From NCBI RefSeq assembly GCF_021538615.1, contig NZ_JAJHIZ010000003.1, positions 496,001 through 560,000 of the forward strand: DNA of 64,000 nucleotides. The letters are read 5' to 3'. The position numbers and the translations under genes are program-made. Under the pieces are notes generated by a model that was not told the DNA's origin, did no database searches, and saw only the letters and a list, made by a program, of their open reading frames with translations. Positions 36,585 through 47,100 of the stretch are shown here, in pieces (within the stretch, counting starts at the first letter, position 1; each line of letters begins with the position of its first letter). This stretch comes from Niabella agricola. Its GTDB lineage: Bacteria; Bacteroidota; Bacteroidia; Chitinophagales; Chitinophagaceae.

Positions 36585-38468
36585 TTAAGGCACCCGTTTT
36601 CTGATCTCGCTTAATGGGCAATTAATTTGCTTGCCCACAGGCGCTCCGTTCCTATAGGTAATCACTCTTATTTCCGTAGCGCCTTTTGGAATGTTTAATG
36701 GTGTACCCTTGTACCTGGGCGAGAACTGATCCGGGTTGGTTCCGTTAAACTGATAATGGAGCTCAAGCCCGTCAATTTCTGTTTCCAGGTTTACCAACAG
36801 CGAGTCGTTGGCATCCTTTACACCGGTAATTACAGGATCATAGGCGCTCCGGGCGTATTTTACCTGTCCTGCATCCATATAGCGGAACCGCGCTTCCATG
36901 CGCCGTACAAAATCATTCCATACCAGCTGTTCCTGCGGCGACCAGAACGCTTCCGCAAGCGCCAGGGATCTTGGCCAGGTCATGTACTCCGCCTGACGGT
37001 AATCCGGCACTGACTCCGTCCACAGTACCCCTTCGCCTCCCAGCACCTGGTCGGGGTTCACCCCATTGGGCACAGGGTTCCAGCCATAGCTTCGCTTTAA
37101 CCGGATTTGGCCATAGGTTGCCGGTTCAATTAAAGGATCACCCTGGCTTAAATCAAGATAGGTATATTCCCAGGGAATCATGATCACCGGGTGGCCTGCT
37201 TTGGCTGCAGCAATACAACCGTCAATACCCATCCTTGCCGAAATGATGACATTTGAAGGCAATGTACCCCCTTCCAATACTTCGTCCCAGCCCACCATTT
37301 TCTTTCCTTTGGAGGTAATTAACCGTTCCAGTTTCTTCATAAAGAAATGCTGCAGCTCATCCACATGTTTCAACCCGTTTGCCTTCATCAATGCCTGATC
37401 CTTCGGGCAGGCATTCCAGAAACTTTTATTGGCCTCATCGCCACCAATGTGAATATAAGGGCCGGGAAACAACCTGGCAACTTCCGTAAATACTTTATCC
37501 AGAATCAGCCAGGTGGAATCGTTATTTACACAAAGCACATTATCAATCTTACCATACATTGGGCTGCCAGGGTTTACCGGGTATTGTTGCTGTGTGCAGG
37601 ATAAAGCGGGATATGATGCAATCATGGAAAGGCTATGCGCCGGAACATCAATTTCCGGAACAATGGTAATAAAGCGCTTGCGGGCATAGTCAATAATTTC
37701 CCGGATGTCTTTCTGTGAATAGAAGCCGCCATAAGTGGCTTTCTCCCCCGGTTGCGGTGGAGCAAACTCACCAAATCTTCCAGTACGTGGCACCGACCAG
37801 GCACCGGTGCCAGTGAGTTCCGGAAGTCCGTCAAGCTGAATGCGCCAGCCCTGATCATCGGTCAAATGCCAGTGAAATACATTGAATTTATATTTCACCA
37901 TTTCATCAATATACTTTTTCACTTCTGCCTTGGTAAAAAAATGCCGGCTCACATCCAGCATGAGCCCCCGGTAATGGAAACGCGGGTAATCCAGGATTGC
38001 CACACAGGGCACCGGCCATCGCAGCTTCCGTACCACCCCCCTGCTTTCAATATCCGGAGGCATCAGTTGCAGCAGGGTTTGGATACCATAAAATAACCCC
38101 TCCGGTTCATTTGCTGTCAGCCGAATACGCTGGGGAGTAACAAGCAGCTTATAGCCGTTCTTAAGGATTTTTGAATCAGGCGTTCTATTCCGCTCCATCA
38201 GGATTACGTTCGATGTTTGTGCGCCCGCTTTTTTAACCGGGATCCCGTAGCCCGAAGGACCATTTAAAAACCCCGACAGCAGATCAGCGATACCCCTCAA
38301 CGCTGTGTCATTAACGGTAATCACCGTAGCCGCATTTAAGTAGAAGGTGCCGGCACCAGCCGCTACAGACACCGGCTGTGGTATAATATGAATAAGTGAG
38401 TCGTTGTTCGCAAAGCCATTGATACCAAAAATGACCAATGCTACTCCTATAATTATTTTTTTCATCAT
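36585..38468 (-). CDS. Family 20 beta-N-acetylhexosaminidase, secreted
   Basis: This 627-residue protein has a signal peptide (about residues 1-21, ending GFAN). The GH20b alpha/beta domain begins with LIHIIPQPVSV, and the catalytic barrel has RGLMLDVSRHFF, FNVFHWHLTDDQGWRI and the acid/base pair HIGGDEANKSFW (Asp344-Glu345). The C-terminal extension has a chitobiase-type Ig-like tail (ELHYQFNGTNPDQFSPRYKG). GH20 enzymes cleave terminal beta-GlcNAc or GalNAc by substrate-assisted catalysis. It is 31 bases upstream of the GH89 gene, consistent with stepwise removal of alpha- and beta-linked HexNAc. Confidence 0.93.
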   Translation of the reverse strand: MMKKIIIGVALVIFGINGFANNDSLIHIIPQPVSVAAGAGTFYLNAATVITVNDTALRGIADLLSGFLNGPSGYGIPVKKAGAQTSNVILMERNRTPDSKILKNGYKLLVTPQRIRLTANEPEGLFYGIQTLLQLMPPDIESRGVVRKLRWPVPCVAILDYPRFHYRGLMLDVSRHFFTKAEVKKYIDEMVKYKFNVFHWHLTDDQGWRIQLDGLPELTGTGAWSVPRTGRFGEFAPPQPGEKATYGGFYSQKDIREIIDYARKRFITIVPEIDVPAHSLSMIASYPALSCTQQQYPVNPGSPMYGKIDNVLCVNNDSTWLILDKVFTEVARLFPGPYIHIGGDEANKSFWNACPKDQALMKANGLKHVDELQHFFMKKLERLITSKGKKMVGWDEVLEGGTLPSNVIISARMGIDGCIAAAKAGHPVIMIPWEYTYLDLSQGDPLIEPATYGQIRLKRSYGWNPVPNGVNPDQVLGGEGVLWTESVPDYRQAEYMTWPRSLALAEAFWSPQEQLVWNDFVRRMEARFRYMDAGQVKYARSAYDPVITGVKDANDSLLVNLETEIDGLELHYQFNGTNPDQFSPRYKGTPLNIPKGATEIRVITYRNGAPVGKQINCPLSEIRKRVP

Positions 38469-38533
38469 TAAGTATAAAAAAAATAAACGCGACCGGTAAA
38501 TTCAAATAAACAATACCGTGCGTTTTATTTTTG

Positions 38534-39649
38534 TTATTGAAACGTTATATCCTTTTCTTTTCTCCTGGCTAAAATATCGCCCAATGTATTAAAAGCCCTT
38601 TGCACCGCAGTATCTTTATTCAGCGACATACGCAGCCAGGCACCGCCGCCTTCATAGTAAGCAACCGGCTTTGTGTCAAAAATGCCCTGTTTGGCATACT
38701 CGTTCAGGTAATCATAAAACTTCCCCATATAGCCTTTATCGGTTGCTAACCGGTCATCAAATTCCATCTCCAGCGCCATCTGATGTTGCTGAGCGAAACT
38801 TATTCCACCGGTAAGAATGGTGTAAGGGCTTTTCAGATCAAAAAAATAATTGGGTTGCTGATGGGCAATATCCAAGCCCAGTGCGCGCCAGTCTCGTGCA
38901 CGGCCCGCTCCGTAATAAGGGATCCAGTAAAAATCCTTTTTTTTATCGCGTACATACGTACTGGTCGCCTTCATCACATCGGCGTCGCTGGCATAATCTA
39001 CTGATTCGCTTAGCCAGTAGAAGCCGGCAAAATCCAGGTATTTATAGTTTTTTGTATTCCATATTTGCAGTACCTGGTCCATATACCATTTAGAGGCCGC
39101 AATGCGGTCATCGTTATTTTTAAAATCAAGTTTTTTTCCTTTTAGGATCCCCCAGGCTGTGTCTCCGTAAACGGGGTTGGGAATGCTGATGATCACTTTT
39201 CGTTTATAGGGAGCCCGGTATCCCTGTTTGGCCAGGCCATCCATAACCTCCTCCAATGCATCCGGCCCTTTGCCATCCGCGAACGTCCGGTCAAGCAGCC
39301 ATTGCCATTGCATTTTACCCGCTGCAGGCGCTACCCCAAAATCATAAAATTTTCCGTCAATCCGGGCTGTGATTTCCAGGAAAAGAAAACCGTCAAACTG
39401 CCATTGCAGCTTTCCATTCTGCATCCGGTACACGTAGGGTTTTAGCTGGTCCTTGTTCCATTCCGGCCGGTCGCCGTTTCCATGATATATCAACGCAAGG
39501 TCCACCGGGAAGCGCGGGCCTGGTTTTACAGGCATTTCAGGTGGATCGGGCACCACCTCACCGGGCGTGTTGGCCTTACGGGAACAGGCTACCGCAACCA
39601 CCAGGCCTCCAATAAATAAGCAACATAAAATAAACGTTCTTTTAAGCAT
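38534..39649 (-). CDS. DUF4855 lipoprotein (copy 2)
   Basis: The protein has 371 residues. The N-terminus is a lipoprotein signal with lipobox VAVAC at about residue 22, followed by a Pro-rich linker (PDPPEMPVKPGPRFP). The DUF4855 domain has the same blocks as copy 1: DLALIYHGNGDRPEWNKDQL, FDGFLFLEI, WQWLLDRTF, IISIPNPVYGDTAWGILKG, LDFAGFYWLSES, FYWIPYYGAGR and AHQQPNYFF, ending VAYYEGGG. Likely on the outer surface near SusC/D, while copy 1 has a plain signal peptide, so the pair may act in two compartments. Activity unknown. Confidence 0.82.
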   Translation of the reverse strand: MLKRTFILCCLFIGGLVVAVACSRKANTPGEVVPDPPEMPVKPGPRFPVDLALIYHGNGDRPEWNKDQLKPYVYRMQNGKLQWQFDGFLFLEITARIDGKFYDFGVAPAAGKMQWQWLLDRTFADGKGPDALEEVMDGLAKQGYRAPYKRKVIISIPNPVYGDTAWGILKGKKLDFKNNDDRIAASKWYMDQVLQIWNTKNYKYLDFAGFYWLSESVDYASDADVMKATSTYVRDKKKDFYWIPYYGAGRARDWRALGLDIAHQQPNYFFDLKSPYTILTGGISFAQQHQMALEMEFDDRLATDKGYMGKFYDYLNEYAKQGIFDTKPVAYYEGGGAWLRMSLNKDTAVQRAFNTLGDILARRKEKDITFQ

Positions 39650-39685
39650 ATCGTTTGTTTTAATTAAATGGATTATCCTTTTCTT

Positions 39686-40924
39686 TTACTGAACGGGATA
39701 TCCCCAAAATGTGATTTCGGAAAAAGACAGATTGGAATTGGAACCCGTCCAATTTTGAAGACATTTTATCCGGATATATTTTACGGCCGGCAACCCGGAA
39801 GAAAAGTTTGCCTGGTCCCCGTTTATCCAGGCATTTTTATCTTCAGCAGAGAACTGTCCATTGGGCAGCCCGCTGGGTTTGGTTTGTGTGTAGGCGATCA
39901 GCTTTGTCCAGCCCGTCCAGTCTCCGTTGGCGGACGGCTGAGTAGTCCCCCATATTTCATACCTGCGCATATCCCGGTCTTCATAAGCATAATAATGGTT
40001 TAACCGGAAGCGGCTCAACTGAGTCACTTTCCCCAGGTCAAATGTAATCCAGGATGCAGGTGCACTTTGAGGATTATTGGTTGTTACATTTAAATAGTTG
40101 CCGTAAGGATTATCAAAATCAGTAGACCATGTATCATCCCACCCATACTTCATCGCAATGTTCCACTGAGGATCGCTGGTATAGCAGGGTGCATCACCGG
40201 GAAGCACGAGTTCCCTGAATTTCGACTTATCAAGCTGTTGTTCGCATGCCTGGGTCATCAATGGCGCATAAAACGTATCAATGGCCAGCGTATCCGGCTT
40301 AAACAGGGTCTGATACTGAAACCGGCTGTCAAATTTATAGTCGGCTAATCTCGTTTCATTTTCAGCATTCCGGATGATTTTCACAACCGTATTATTGTTT
40401 TTATCCATATAGGTCAACCGAACGCCCACAACCGATTCTTCCGCCGGCCCCCAATTGATCACCGCGGTATTATCACTAGCCAATACTGCCGAAATCATTC
40501 CCCTGTTTATCAGGGAGCTTTTATACGCATCACCAAAAGAGGCACCGGTTACATAAGCCGGAACAGATTTCAGGCCATCTTTATTATACGTATAAATCTC
40601 AAAGCTATAAATACCTTCGGCAAGGTTAATCATCTGATTGATCGAATCTACGCCCGGGTTCCGGTGTATGGGAACCGATAGCGAATCGGCGCGGCTGTTC
40701 CAATAAATAACGGCACGCACAATATTGGGGTCTGCCTGCAATAGCCAGGACAACTGTAACCGGCCGTCTCCGGGATGCACTTTTAGTGAATCTGCTTTTC
40801 CTGCATAACTGAAATTTTTGTGGTCCAGGAATTTTTTATAATCGTCCATTTTTTTGCAGCCCTCCAGCAGCCAGGCAGTTATTGCCAAAACAGCCAGCAG
40901 TACCAGGTAATTTTTCTTTCTCAT
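39686..40924 (-). CDS. DUF4998/DUF5000-type discoidin surface lipoprotein
   Basis: This 412-residue lipoprotein has lipobox LLEGC at about residue 23. The N-terminal half resembles DUF4998 (KNFSYAGKADSLKVHPGDGR, Fn3-like folds). The C-terminal ~150 residues are an F5/8-type discoidin domain, WDDTWSTDFDNPYGNYLNV, ASWITFDLGKVTQLSRFRLN, RRYEIWGTTQPS and KYIRIKCLQNWTGSNSNLSF, ending EITFWGYPVQ. Such proteins act as surface glycan-binding partners of SusC/D. It shares its C-terminal domain closely with the next gene upstream. Confidence 0.85.
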   Translation of the reverse strand: MRKKNYLVLLAVLAITAWLLEGCKKMDDYKKFLDHKNFSYAGKADSLKVHPGDGRLQLSWLLQADPNIVRAVIYWNSRADSLSVPIHRNPGVDSINQMINLAEGIYSFEIYTYNKDGLKSVPAYVTGASFGDAYKSSLINRGMISAVLASDNTAVINWGPAEESVVGVRLTYMDKNNNTVVKIIRNAENETRLADYKFDSRFQYQTLFKPDTLAIDTFYAPLMTQACEQQLDKSKFRELVLPGDAPCYTSDPQWNIAMKYGWDDTWSTDFDNPYGNYLNVTTNNPQSAPASWITFDLGKVTQLSRFRLNHYYAYEDRDMRRYEIWGTTQPSANGDWTGWTKLIAYTQTKPSGLPNGQFSAEDKNAWINGDQANFSSGLPAVKYIRIKCLQNWTGSNSNLSFSEITFWGYPVQ

Positions 40925-40957
40925 ATTTAAAATCGTTTTCTGTATTTATTTTAGCAT

Positions 40958-42160
40958 TTACCGGTCGGACCCCCAGAATGTAATTTCTGAAAAGGACAGA
41001 TTGCCTCCGTTACCGGCCCAGTTTTCGGTACACTTGATACGAATGTATCGTACCGCAGGCAGGCCAGAAGGGAAGTTAGCCTGATTTCCCAGTACCCAGG
41101 CCTGCTTATCAGCACTGGTTGCTGCGGGGTAAGCCAACCCGCTTGGTTTTATATCTTCACAACTGATCAACGGCGTCCATCCGTCCCAGCTTCCGTCAGG
41201 ATTAGGGTCTGTAGCGCCCCATATCTCATATTTGTGCATATCCTTATACCAGTAGGTATAGTATTTGTTAAGCCGGAACCGGCTTAAATGGGTAACCGTT
41301 CCCAGGTCGAATGTAATCCAGGCAGGGCGCCCGTCTTTAGCTACATCTGTTTCAACATTGAGGTAATTTCCATAAGGATCGTCATAATCCGATGACCAGG
41401 AACCATCCCATGCAAACCGTATCCCGATATTCGGATAATTGGAGACCACGGCATCTCCCGGCAACCGCACCTCGCGGAACAATGATTTATCCAACATCTT
41501 TTCAAAAAGCGGCGCCAGCATCCCATACAGCGTATCGGACCTGTTGCCCCACTTATCCTGCACATATACACCGTACCTGCTTTCCCTTGCTGGCAGTCCC
41601 CGGAATGTATAGCTTACTGTTTTCTCATTGGAATAATAACTATTCAGCAAGCCGAATTCTCCCAGCGAATCGGTGCCGCATAACCCGATCATAAGATCCG
41701 TATTCACAGCATTGTTCAGCCCGATGTAAATGCCGCCAAAATCCGGGCTCAGCTGCAATGTTTTAAATGCCTCCAGGTAGGGAGGAGTCTGCGGATGTAT
41801 GGTAACCAAAACAGGATCTGATTTTTTTTCGCTTTTACTTACCGACCGGAGCGACACCTGGTAACCACTGGTATCTGCCAGTCCCTCAATAACCAGTGAA
41901 TTTGAATAAAAAGAGGATTTAACAACACGCTTTTGCCCGTTCTTATTCATTACTTCGGCGGCTACGTAGAGGGGAGTGCCCCCCTTGGGCAATTCGTAAG
42001 TAATCTTTGCACCTCCCGGCATATTTTGCACAACCGGATTTTCAATTTTATCCGGAACACCGGCATCTTCAAAGATCGGCGTATGTACTTCTTCACGCGA
42101 GCAACCCTGTAATGCAATACTTGCAGCAAACAGGCCTCCGAATATTATTTTTAATTTCAT
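40958..42160 (-). CDS. DUF4959/DUF5126/DUF5000-type surface lipoprotein
   Basis: This 400-residue protein has a lipoprotein signal with lipobox LQGC at about residue 20. Fn3-like DUF4959 (PVVQNMPGGAKITYELPKGG) and DUF5126 (VSYTFRGLPARESRYGVYVQ) segments precede a DUF5000 discoidin domain (WDGSWSSDYDDPYGNYLNV, AWITFDLGTVTHLSRFRLN, ENWAGNGGNLSFSEITFWG). It is the usual third lipoprotein in SusC/SusD loci and is predicted to bind glycan at the cell surface. It follows the SusD gene by 46 bases. Confidence 0.87.
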   Translation of the reverse strand: MKLKIIFGGLFAASIALQGCSREEVHTPIFEDAGVPDKIENPVVQNMPGGAKITYELPKGGTPLYVAAEVMNKNGQKRVVKSSFYSNSLVIEGLADTSGYQVSLRSVSKSEKKSDPVLVTIHPQTPPYLEAFKTLQLSPDFGGIYIGLNNAVNTDLMIGLCGTDSLGEFGLLNSYYSNEKTVSYTFRGLPARESRYGVYVQDKWGNRSDTLYGMLAPLFEKMLDKSLFREVRLPGDAVVSNYPNIGIRFAWDGSWSSDYDDPYGNYLNVETDVAKDGRPAWITFDLGTVTHLSRFRLNKYYTYWYKDMHKYEIWGATDPNPDGSWDGWTPLISCEDIKPSGLAYPAATSADKQAWVLGNQANFPSGLPAVRYIRIKCTENWAGNGGNLSFSEITFWGSDR

Positions 42161-42206
42161 TTGTCTTTATTTTAGGTTCATGCTACCTCCCTTTACAATA
42201 GCTTTT

Positions 42207-44183
42207 TTACCATCCGGGATTCTGGACGAGATTTGTGTTTACAGTTAGGTTGTACTCCTTAACAGGCCATAGATAATCTCTTGGAGCTATAAACTTCTGG
42301 TTATGGATCACAACAGGACGATAGTACAATGCCGCCGTCTTCTGCGAGATATCCCATCCCCTTACCGGCTGGTTTTGCATTTCGACCGCCTGTTTCCACC
42401 TGCGTAAATCCCAGATGCGTTCTCCCTGGAAGCACAGTTCTATCGCCCGTTCCCGCTGAATGATCTTCCGGAGGCCTTCTTTGGTTGTAAACTTATCCGG
42501 ATTAGTAGCATATTTAGTCCAGGAGGCTCTTACGCCCTCTAAACCTGCACGGGCCCTGATCCTGTCGAGATGGTCGATGGCATCATCAGCATTTCCTGTT
42601 TCATTGAGCGCCTCTGCATAGAGCAATAAAAGATCGTCCAGTTTAAACACAGGCCATGCATAGTATTGCGTTTGAAAACTCGTTTGGGTTTGCGTAAACC
42701 GCCAGTTGGTAAGATTCTTGGCCCAATAGCCTGTTACATTATATAGCTCCACACCTTCCTGTCCCTGAAGCTGTCCCTTTTTTGCCTGAACAAAAAACGT
42801 ATTTTCGTCGGTACCAGAAGGGCTGCTTTGCAGGTACCATATGCCCCCGTCAAATCCCAGGTTTGCGTAAAAGCGGTTTTCACGGTTAAAATTCAGATAG
42901 GCTGTAGTATACCCTTCCTGGATATTAAACCGTTCTTCATGTACCGCAGTCCGCAGCGTATACCGCTGAGAGAAATTCCAGGTTTTATCTTCATCAATCG
43001 GCACACCATGGTCGGTATAAAACATTTCCGCCATTTTTAACGTTGGTGAAAGAAACGAAGCCAGGTAGGTATCTTTATATCTGGGATCAATATTATGCGG
43101 CATGGCGTAATTCTGCAGACTGCCGCCATTCCGGCCTGTTAATGCCCATATCGCCTCTGTATTCTTATCGGTTTCAGCAGATACACTTCCCCTGATGCTT
43201 AACTGGATGGTTGTTGTATCGGATAATTTTGTCAGGGCTCCTGTGAATTGATACAACTGAAAGCCCGCTGCATTGCAAGCCGCCACCGCTTCTTTTCCGG
43301 CCGCTGCTGCACGCTGCCATTTAGCAGCATCGTTAACCGGATTGAACAGCGCCACCCCATCTTTATCTTTAAAACCTGCATAATCAGGATTACCGTTAAA
43401 TAAGGGGCTGGCTGCCATTACAAGCAACTTGGTTTTTAGAAACAGGGCTGCCGACTTTGTGGCTCTTCCGTACTCCGTTGTCCGATTTTTTATATTCAGT
43501 GGCAAATCAACCGCTGCTTCATCCAGTAAGCCCGCAACATAGTTTACACAACTGTCGAAAGGAACACGTTTTACTTTTACCTCGGCCGGTGTAGCAGCAA
43601 TCGGCAGATTTTTGTCTACGATGGGAATGGGTCCGTACATACGCATCAGGTAGAAATGATAGAAGGCCTTTAAAAATTTCACTTCCCCGATCCACCGCTG
43701 CTGCTCTTCAGGGTTCAGGTCTACAATGCGCCGTCTTCCGGTTTCATCCACCATATGCTCCAGGAAAATATTGCAATCTCTTATGGCCTTAAAATAAGGT
43801 ATGGCACTGTTTTCACCGTCCCAGAAATTCACATAAGGGCCCACAATATTCTGCTCGCCCATCGCAATCTTCCACGGCCAGTTATAAGAAGCATTATTGA
43901 AACTGTAAGACCATATATCATCTGAACCAAAGAATAAAATATTCAGCGGCCCCACCTCCGGCAGATAAGAATAACAGGTGGCCAGGTATTTTTCTGCTTC
44001 CTTTCTATTTTCAAAGGCATTTTCGAGCGTAGCCACATTATCCGGTACTACATCCAAAAATGATTTTTTACAACCGGTAGCACTGTATAGAAGTATGGTC
44101 AGAAACAATACCAAGGTTTTTACCGTAATGATGCCGGTTAATGAAATAAATTGATCGGTTAAACGTCTCATATAATAAAGCAT
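42207..44183 (-). CDS. RagB/SusD family nutrient uptake lipoprotein
   Basis: The 658-residue protein starts at 44183 or at Met5 (44171) and carries a lipobox ATGC at about residue 37, followed by KKSFLDVVPDNVATLENAF. TPR-like helices (KEAEKYLATCYSYLPE, EVKFLKAFYHFYLMRMYGPIP) and the C-terminal SusD block (LYAEALNETGNADDAIDHLDRIRARAGL, RERAIELCFQGERIWDLRRW) are complete. SusD-type proteins cap the SusC channel and bind glycan. The gene follows susC with one base between stop and start. Confidence 0.95.
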   Translation of the reverse strand: MLYYMRRLTDQFISLTGIITVKTLVLFLTILLYSATGCKKSFLDVVPDNVATLENAFENRKEAEKYLATCYSYLPEVGPLNILFFGSDDIWSYSFNNASYNWPWKIAMGEQNIVGPYVNFWDGENSAIPYFKAIRDCNIFLEHMVDETGRRRIVDLNPEEQQRWIGEVKFLKAFYHFYLMRMYGPIPIVDKNLPIAATPAEVKVKRVPFDSCVNYVAGLLDEAAVDLPLNIKNRTTEYGRATKSAALFLKTKLLVMAASPLFNGNPDYAGFKDKDGVALFNPVNDAAKWQRAAAAGKEAVAACNAAGFQLYQFTGALTKLSDTTTIQLSIRGSVSAETDKNTEAIWALTGRNGGSLQNYAMPHNIDPRYKDTYLASFLSPTLKMAEMFYTDHGVPIDEDKTWNFSQRYTLRTAVHEERFNIQEGYTTAYLNFNRENRFYANLGFDGGIWYLQSSPSGTDENTFFVQAKKGQLQGQEGVELYNVTGYWAKNLTNWRFTQTQTSFQTQYYAWPVFKLDDLLLLYAEALNETGNADDAIDHLDRIRARAGLEGVRASWTKYATNPDKFTTKEGLRKIIQRERAIELCFQGERIWDLRRWKQAVEMQNQPVRGWDISQKTAALYYRPVVIHNQKFIAPRDYLWPVKEYNLTVNTNLVQNPGW

Positions 44184-44184
44184 T

Positions 44185-47100
44185 TTAAAATCCTAAATTG
44201 ATTCCCACATTATATACGCGCTGCACCGGGTATCCCAGCCCGTTTCCACCCATTTCCACATCCCAAAGCCTGAACCTGGAAAATGCAAAAAGATTCAATC
44301 CGTTCAGATAAAGGCGCAGCGCATTGATTTTCCATTTCTTCAATTGTTGCATTGGCACATTGTAGCCTAATTCCACTCTTTTGATACGCAGGAACACTCC
44401 ATTCCGCATCCACCAGGTAGAAGTCACCAGATTATTTCCAATGGACTGGGTAGACAGGCGCGGATAAAAGGCATAAGGATTGGGATCATTTTCGGACCAA
44501 TGATCCTCGGCTATTACTTTAAGCAGGCCATTTTGCCCCACAAAAGGTTGTATGCTTCCCGGGTCTATAAAGAAAGAAGATCTTCCCGATCCCTGGGCAA
44601 AAGCGCTGATATCAAAATTTTTATAGCCAAAAGAAAAACCAGCGCCATATATGATTTCCGGAACTGTCGGATAACCGATGGGCACCATGTCCAGGTTAGT
44701 GATCTGCCCGTCTCCGTTAATATCGAGATACTTCAGATCACCGGCCATGTAGCCTCCGTAATTTTGCCTGGGTGAATTATTCACTTCATTTTGATCAATA
44801 AAATAACGATCTGCCACCAATCCCCAGGTTTGATAAAGTGAGTAGCCAATGCGGGAAAGGATCTTTTGATTTTCGGGATAATTCGGCTCTTCGTTTACCA
44901 GCATTTTGCTGGTAGCGTAGGTAAAGTTCCCTCTTACTTTCAGCCATACATCCTTACTGAAATATTTGCCATAGTCAAGCGATGCGTCCATGCCCTTTCC
45001 TTCTGCCTCGCCCACATTCGCCTGTATGGGCGCATTTAATCCCATAGAAGTAGGCACATATCCCCGGGTCATTAAAATATTGGTACGCCGTTCTTTATAA
45101 AAATCAATAATCAGATTGAGATTATTATTCCACAGACCCAGATCCATTCCGATATCGGCCTTGTAAGCTTTCTCCCACCCGATATTTTTATTTTCATAGC
45201 GCGTAACAACAATACCCGGTTTGGAATAATCCATCTGGGTTCCCCAGGTATATCCTCTTCCACCCGCGTTCATATCTACATTAGACAGGTAGAAAAAGCG
45301 ATCTGAGGTATTGCCGATCTGGTCGTTTCCCACCAGCCCGTACGTTGCACGAAATTTCAGGTTGGATATCGCAGGTGTCATGAATTCCCAGAATTGCTCC
45401 CTGCTTACATTCCAGGCCAAACCGATAGACGGGAAAAAACCAAAGCGATGGTCTTTTGCAAACCGCTCAGAGCCATTGTACCCAAAATCAAACTCCATCA
45501 GGTAGCGGCGGTCATATCCGTAGGTAAACCGGCCTGAAACACCCAGGTTCCTTTGGGGAAGCGAGCCTTCGAGATTGCCGGCATTTGCATTCAGGCGATT
45601 GCCCAGGATAGACACGACCATTCCCGAAATTTCATGTTTTTCTTTTATGGTCGTATTGTAATTAACAGCCGTTTCCAGGTAGTTGTAAAGATTCACCGTT
45701 TTCCCACCCGGGTTATAATTCAGATAGCTGGTGGCGGCATCCTCATTCAGCAAGGTTAATCCATTTAGCCCTACTTCGGGATCCACATTTGCCTGGTAAT
45801 AGAACGGCGTATAACTCCGGCTCAGGTCAAAGGCCGCACTACGCTGGGTATAAGCCATCAGGCGGGCGGACAAACCCTGTAGCAGGAAGTTAAGGTTTTG
45901 TTTCAGTTCAAGTTGGGCAATCAAATCCGAAGTGCTGCTTTGCTGAAACCCGGAAACTGAATTTGCAAACGGGTTTTGATACAATGCGCCCCCTGTTTTG
46001 TTATTCCCAAATAGCGGGTGCCTGACATCCGGCAGGAAGCTTTGAGGAAAATATGCCGGGAACATCACCGGGTTGGATTTCAGTATCTGGTCAAAAATGC
46101 CTCCGCCGCCTCCAATAGGCCCGTTGTAGTCACCAAATCTTCCGGTTACTCTTACAATAGCCTGGGTGGTGGGTGTCATTTTCACCGTAACGTTCGAGCG
46201 CATTTCATAATTCTTATACTGGACATTGCTGTTGAAAGAATTGGAATGGATCGTTTTCAAAACACCATTGTCAATATTGTATGTTCCTGAAATATAGTAC
46301 TGTACCTTTTCTGTTCCACCGCTGGCATTCATATCGAGGCGTGTATTATTGGTATAAGGCCGGATCATTTGCTTGATCCAGTCGTTATCAGGGTACAGGT
46401 AAGGGTTATCACCAGCCGCTGTATGAGCAATTTTACTTGGTGTGTACAGGGCCGGCGATAGCGGGTCCCTGGTGGTAGCGGCTTCATTGGCCAGCTTCAT
46501 GTACGTAATATTATCAGACAATTTAAAGTTTTGGGTATTAGCGGAAACCGAGTTTTCAAAACGGGCATTAAATCTCGTTTTTCCCGCATCCCCGGTTTTG
46601 GTTGTTACCAATACCACACCATTGGCACCACGGGCGCCATAAACAGATGTTGCTGTAGCGTCTTTTAAAACGGAGAAACCGGCAATATCATCTGGTTGCA
46701 GCCGCGCCAGGTCATCGGCAGAGCTCTCGCGTCCATCAATAAGGATCAACGGATCTCTTTTACCGGTTCCAAACGTTGTAATACCGCGAATGAAAAACTG
46801 GGCATTATCTCTCCCGGGCTCCCCGCTGCGCTGATAGGCAATCATACCTGCTATATTTCCTGCCAGCATGGTGGTTAAATTGCTGGTGGGGCCTTTTAGC
46901 TCCTTTGGATTGATGGTGGTTACTGCGCCTACCATGGTCGATTTCTTCTGGATACCAAAAGCCACCACGGCCACCTCCTCCATTTGATCATTTCCTAATT
47001 CCAATGTGACATTGATCTGGGCATCGCCATTAATCGCTACTTCCTTGGTTAGATAGCTTACCATCGAAAAAATGAGTTGCCCGTTCGCGGGAGCCAACAA

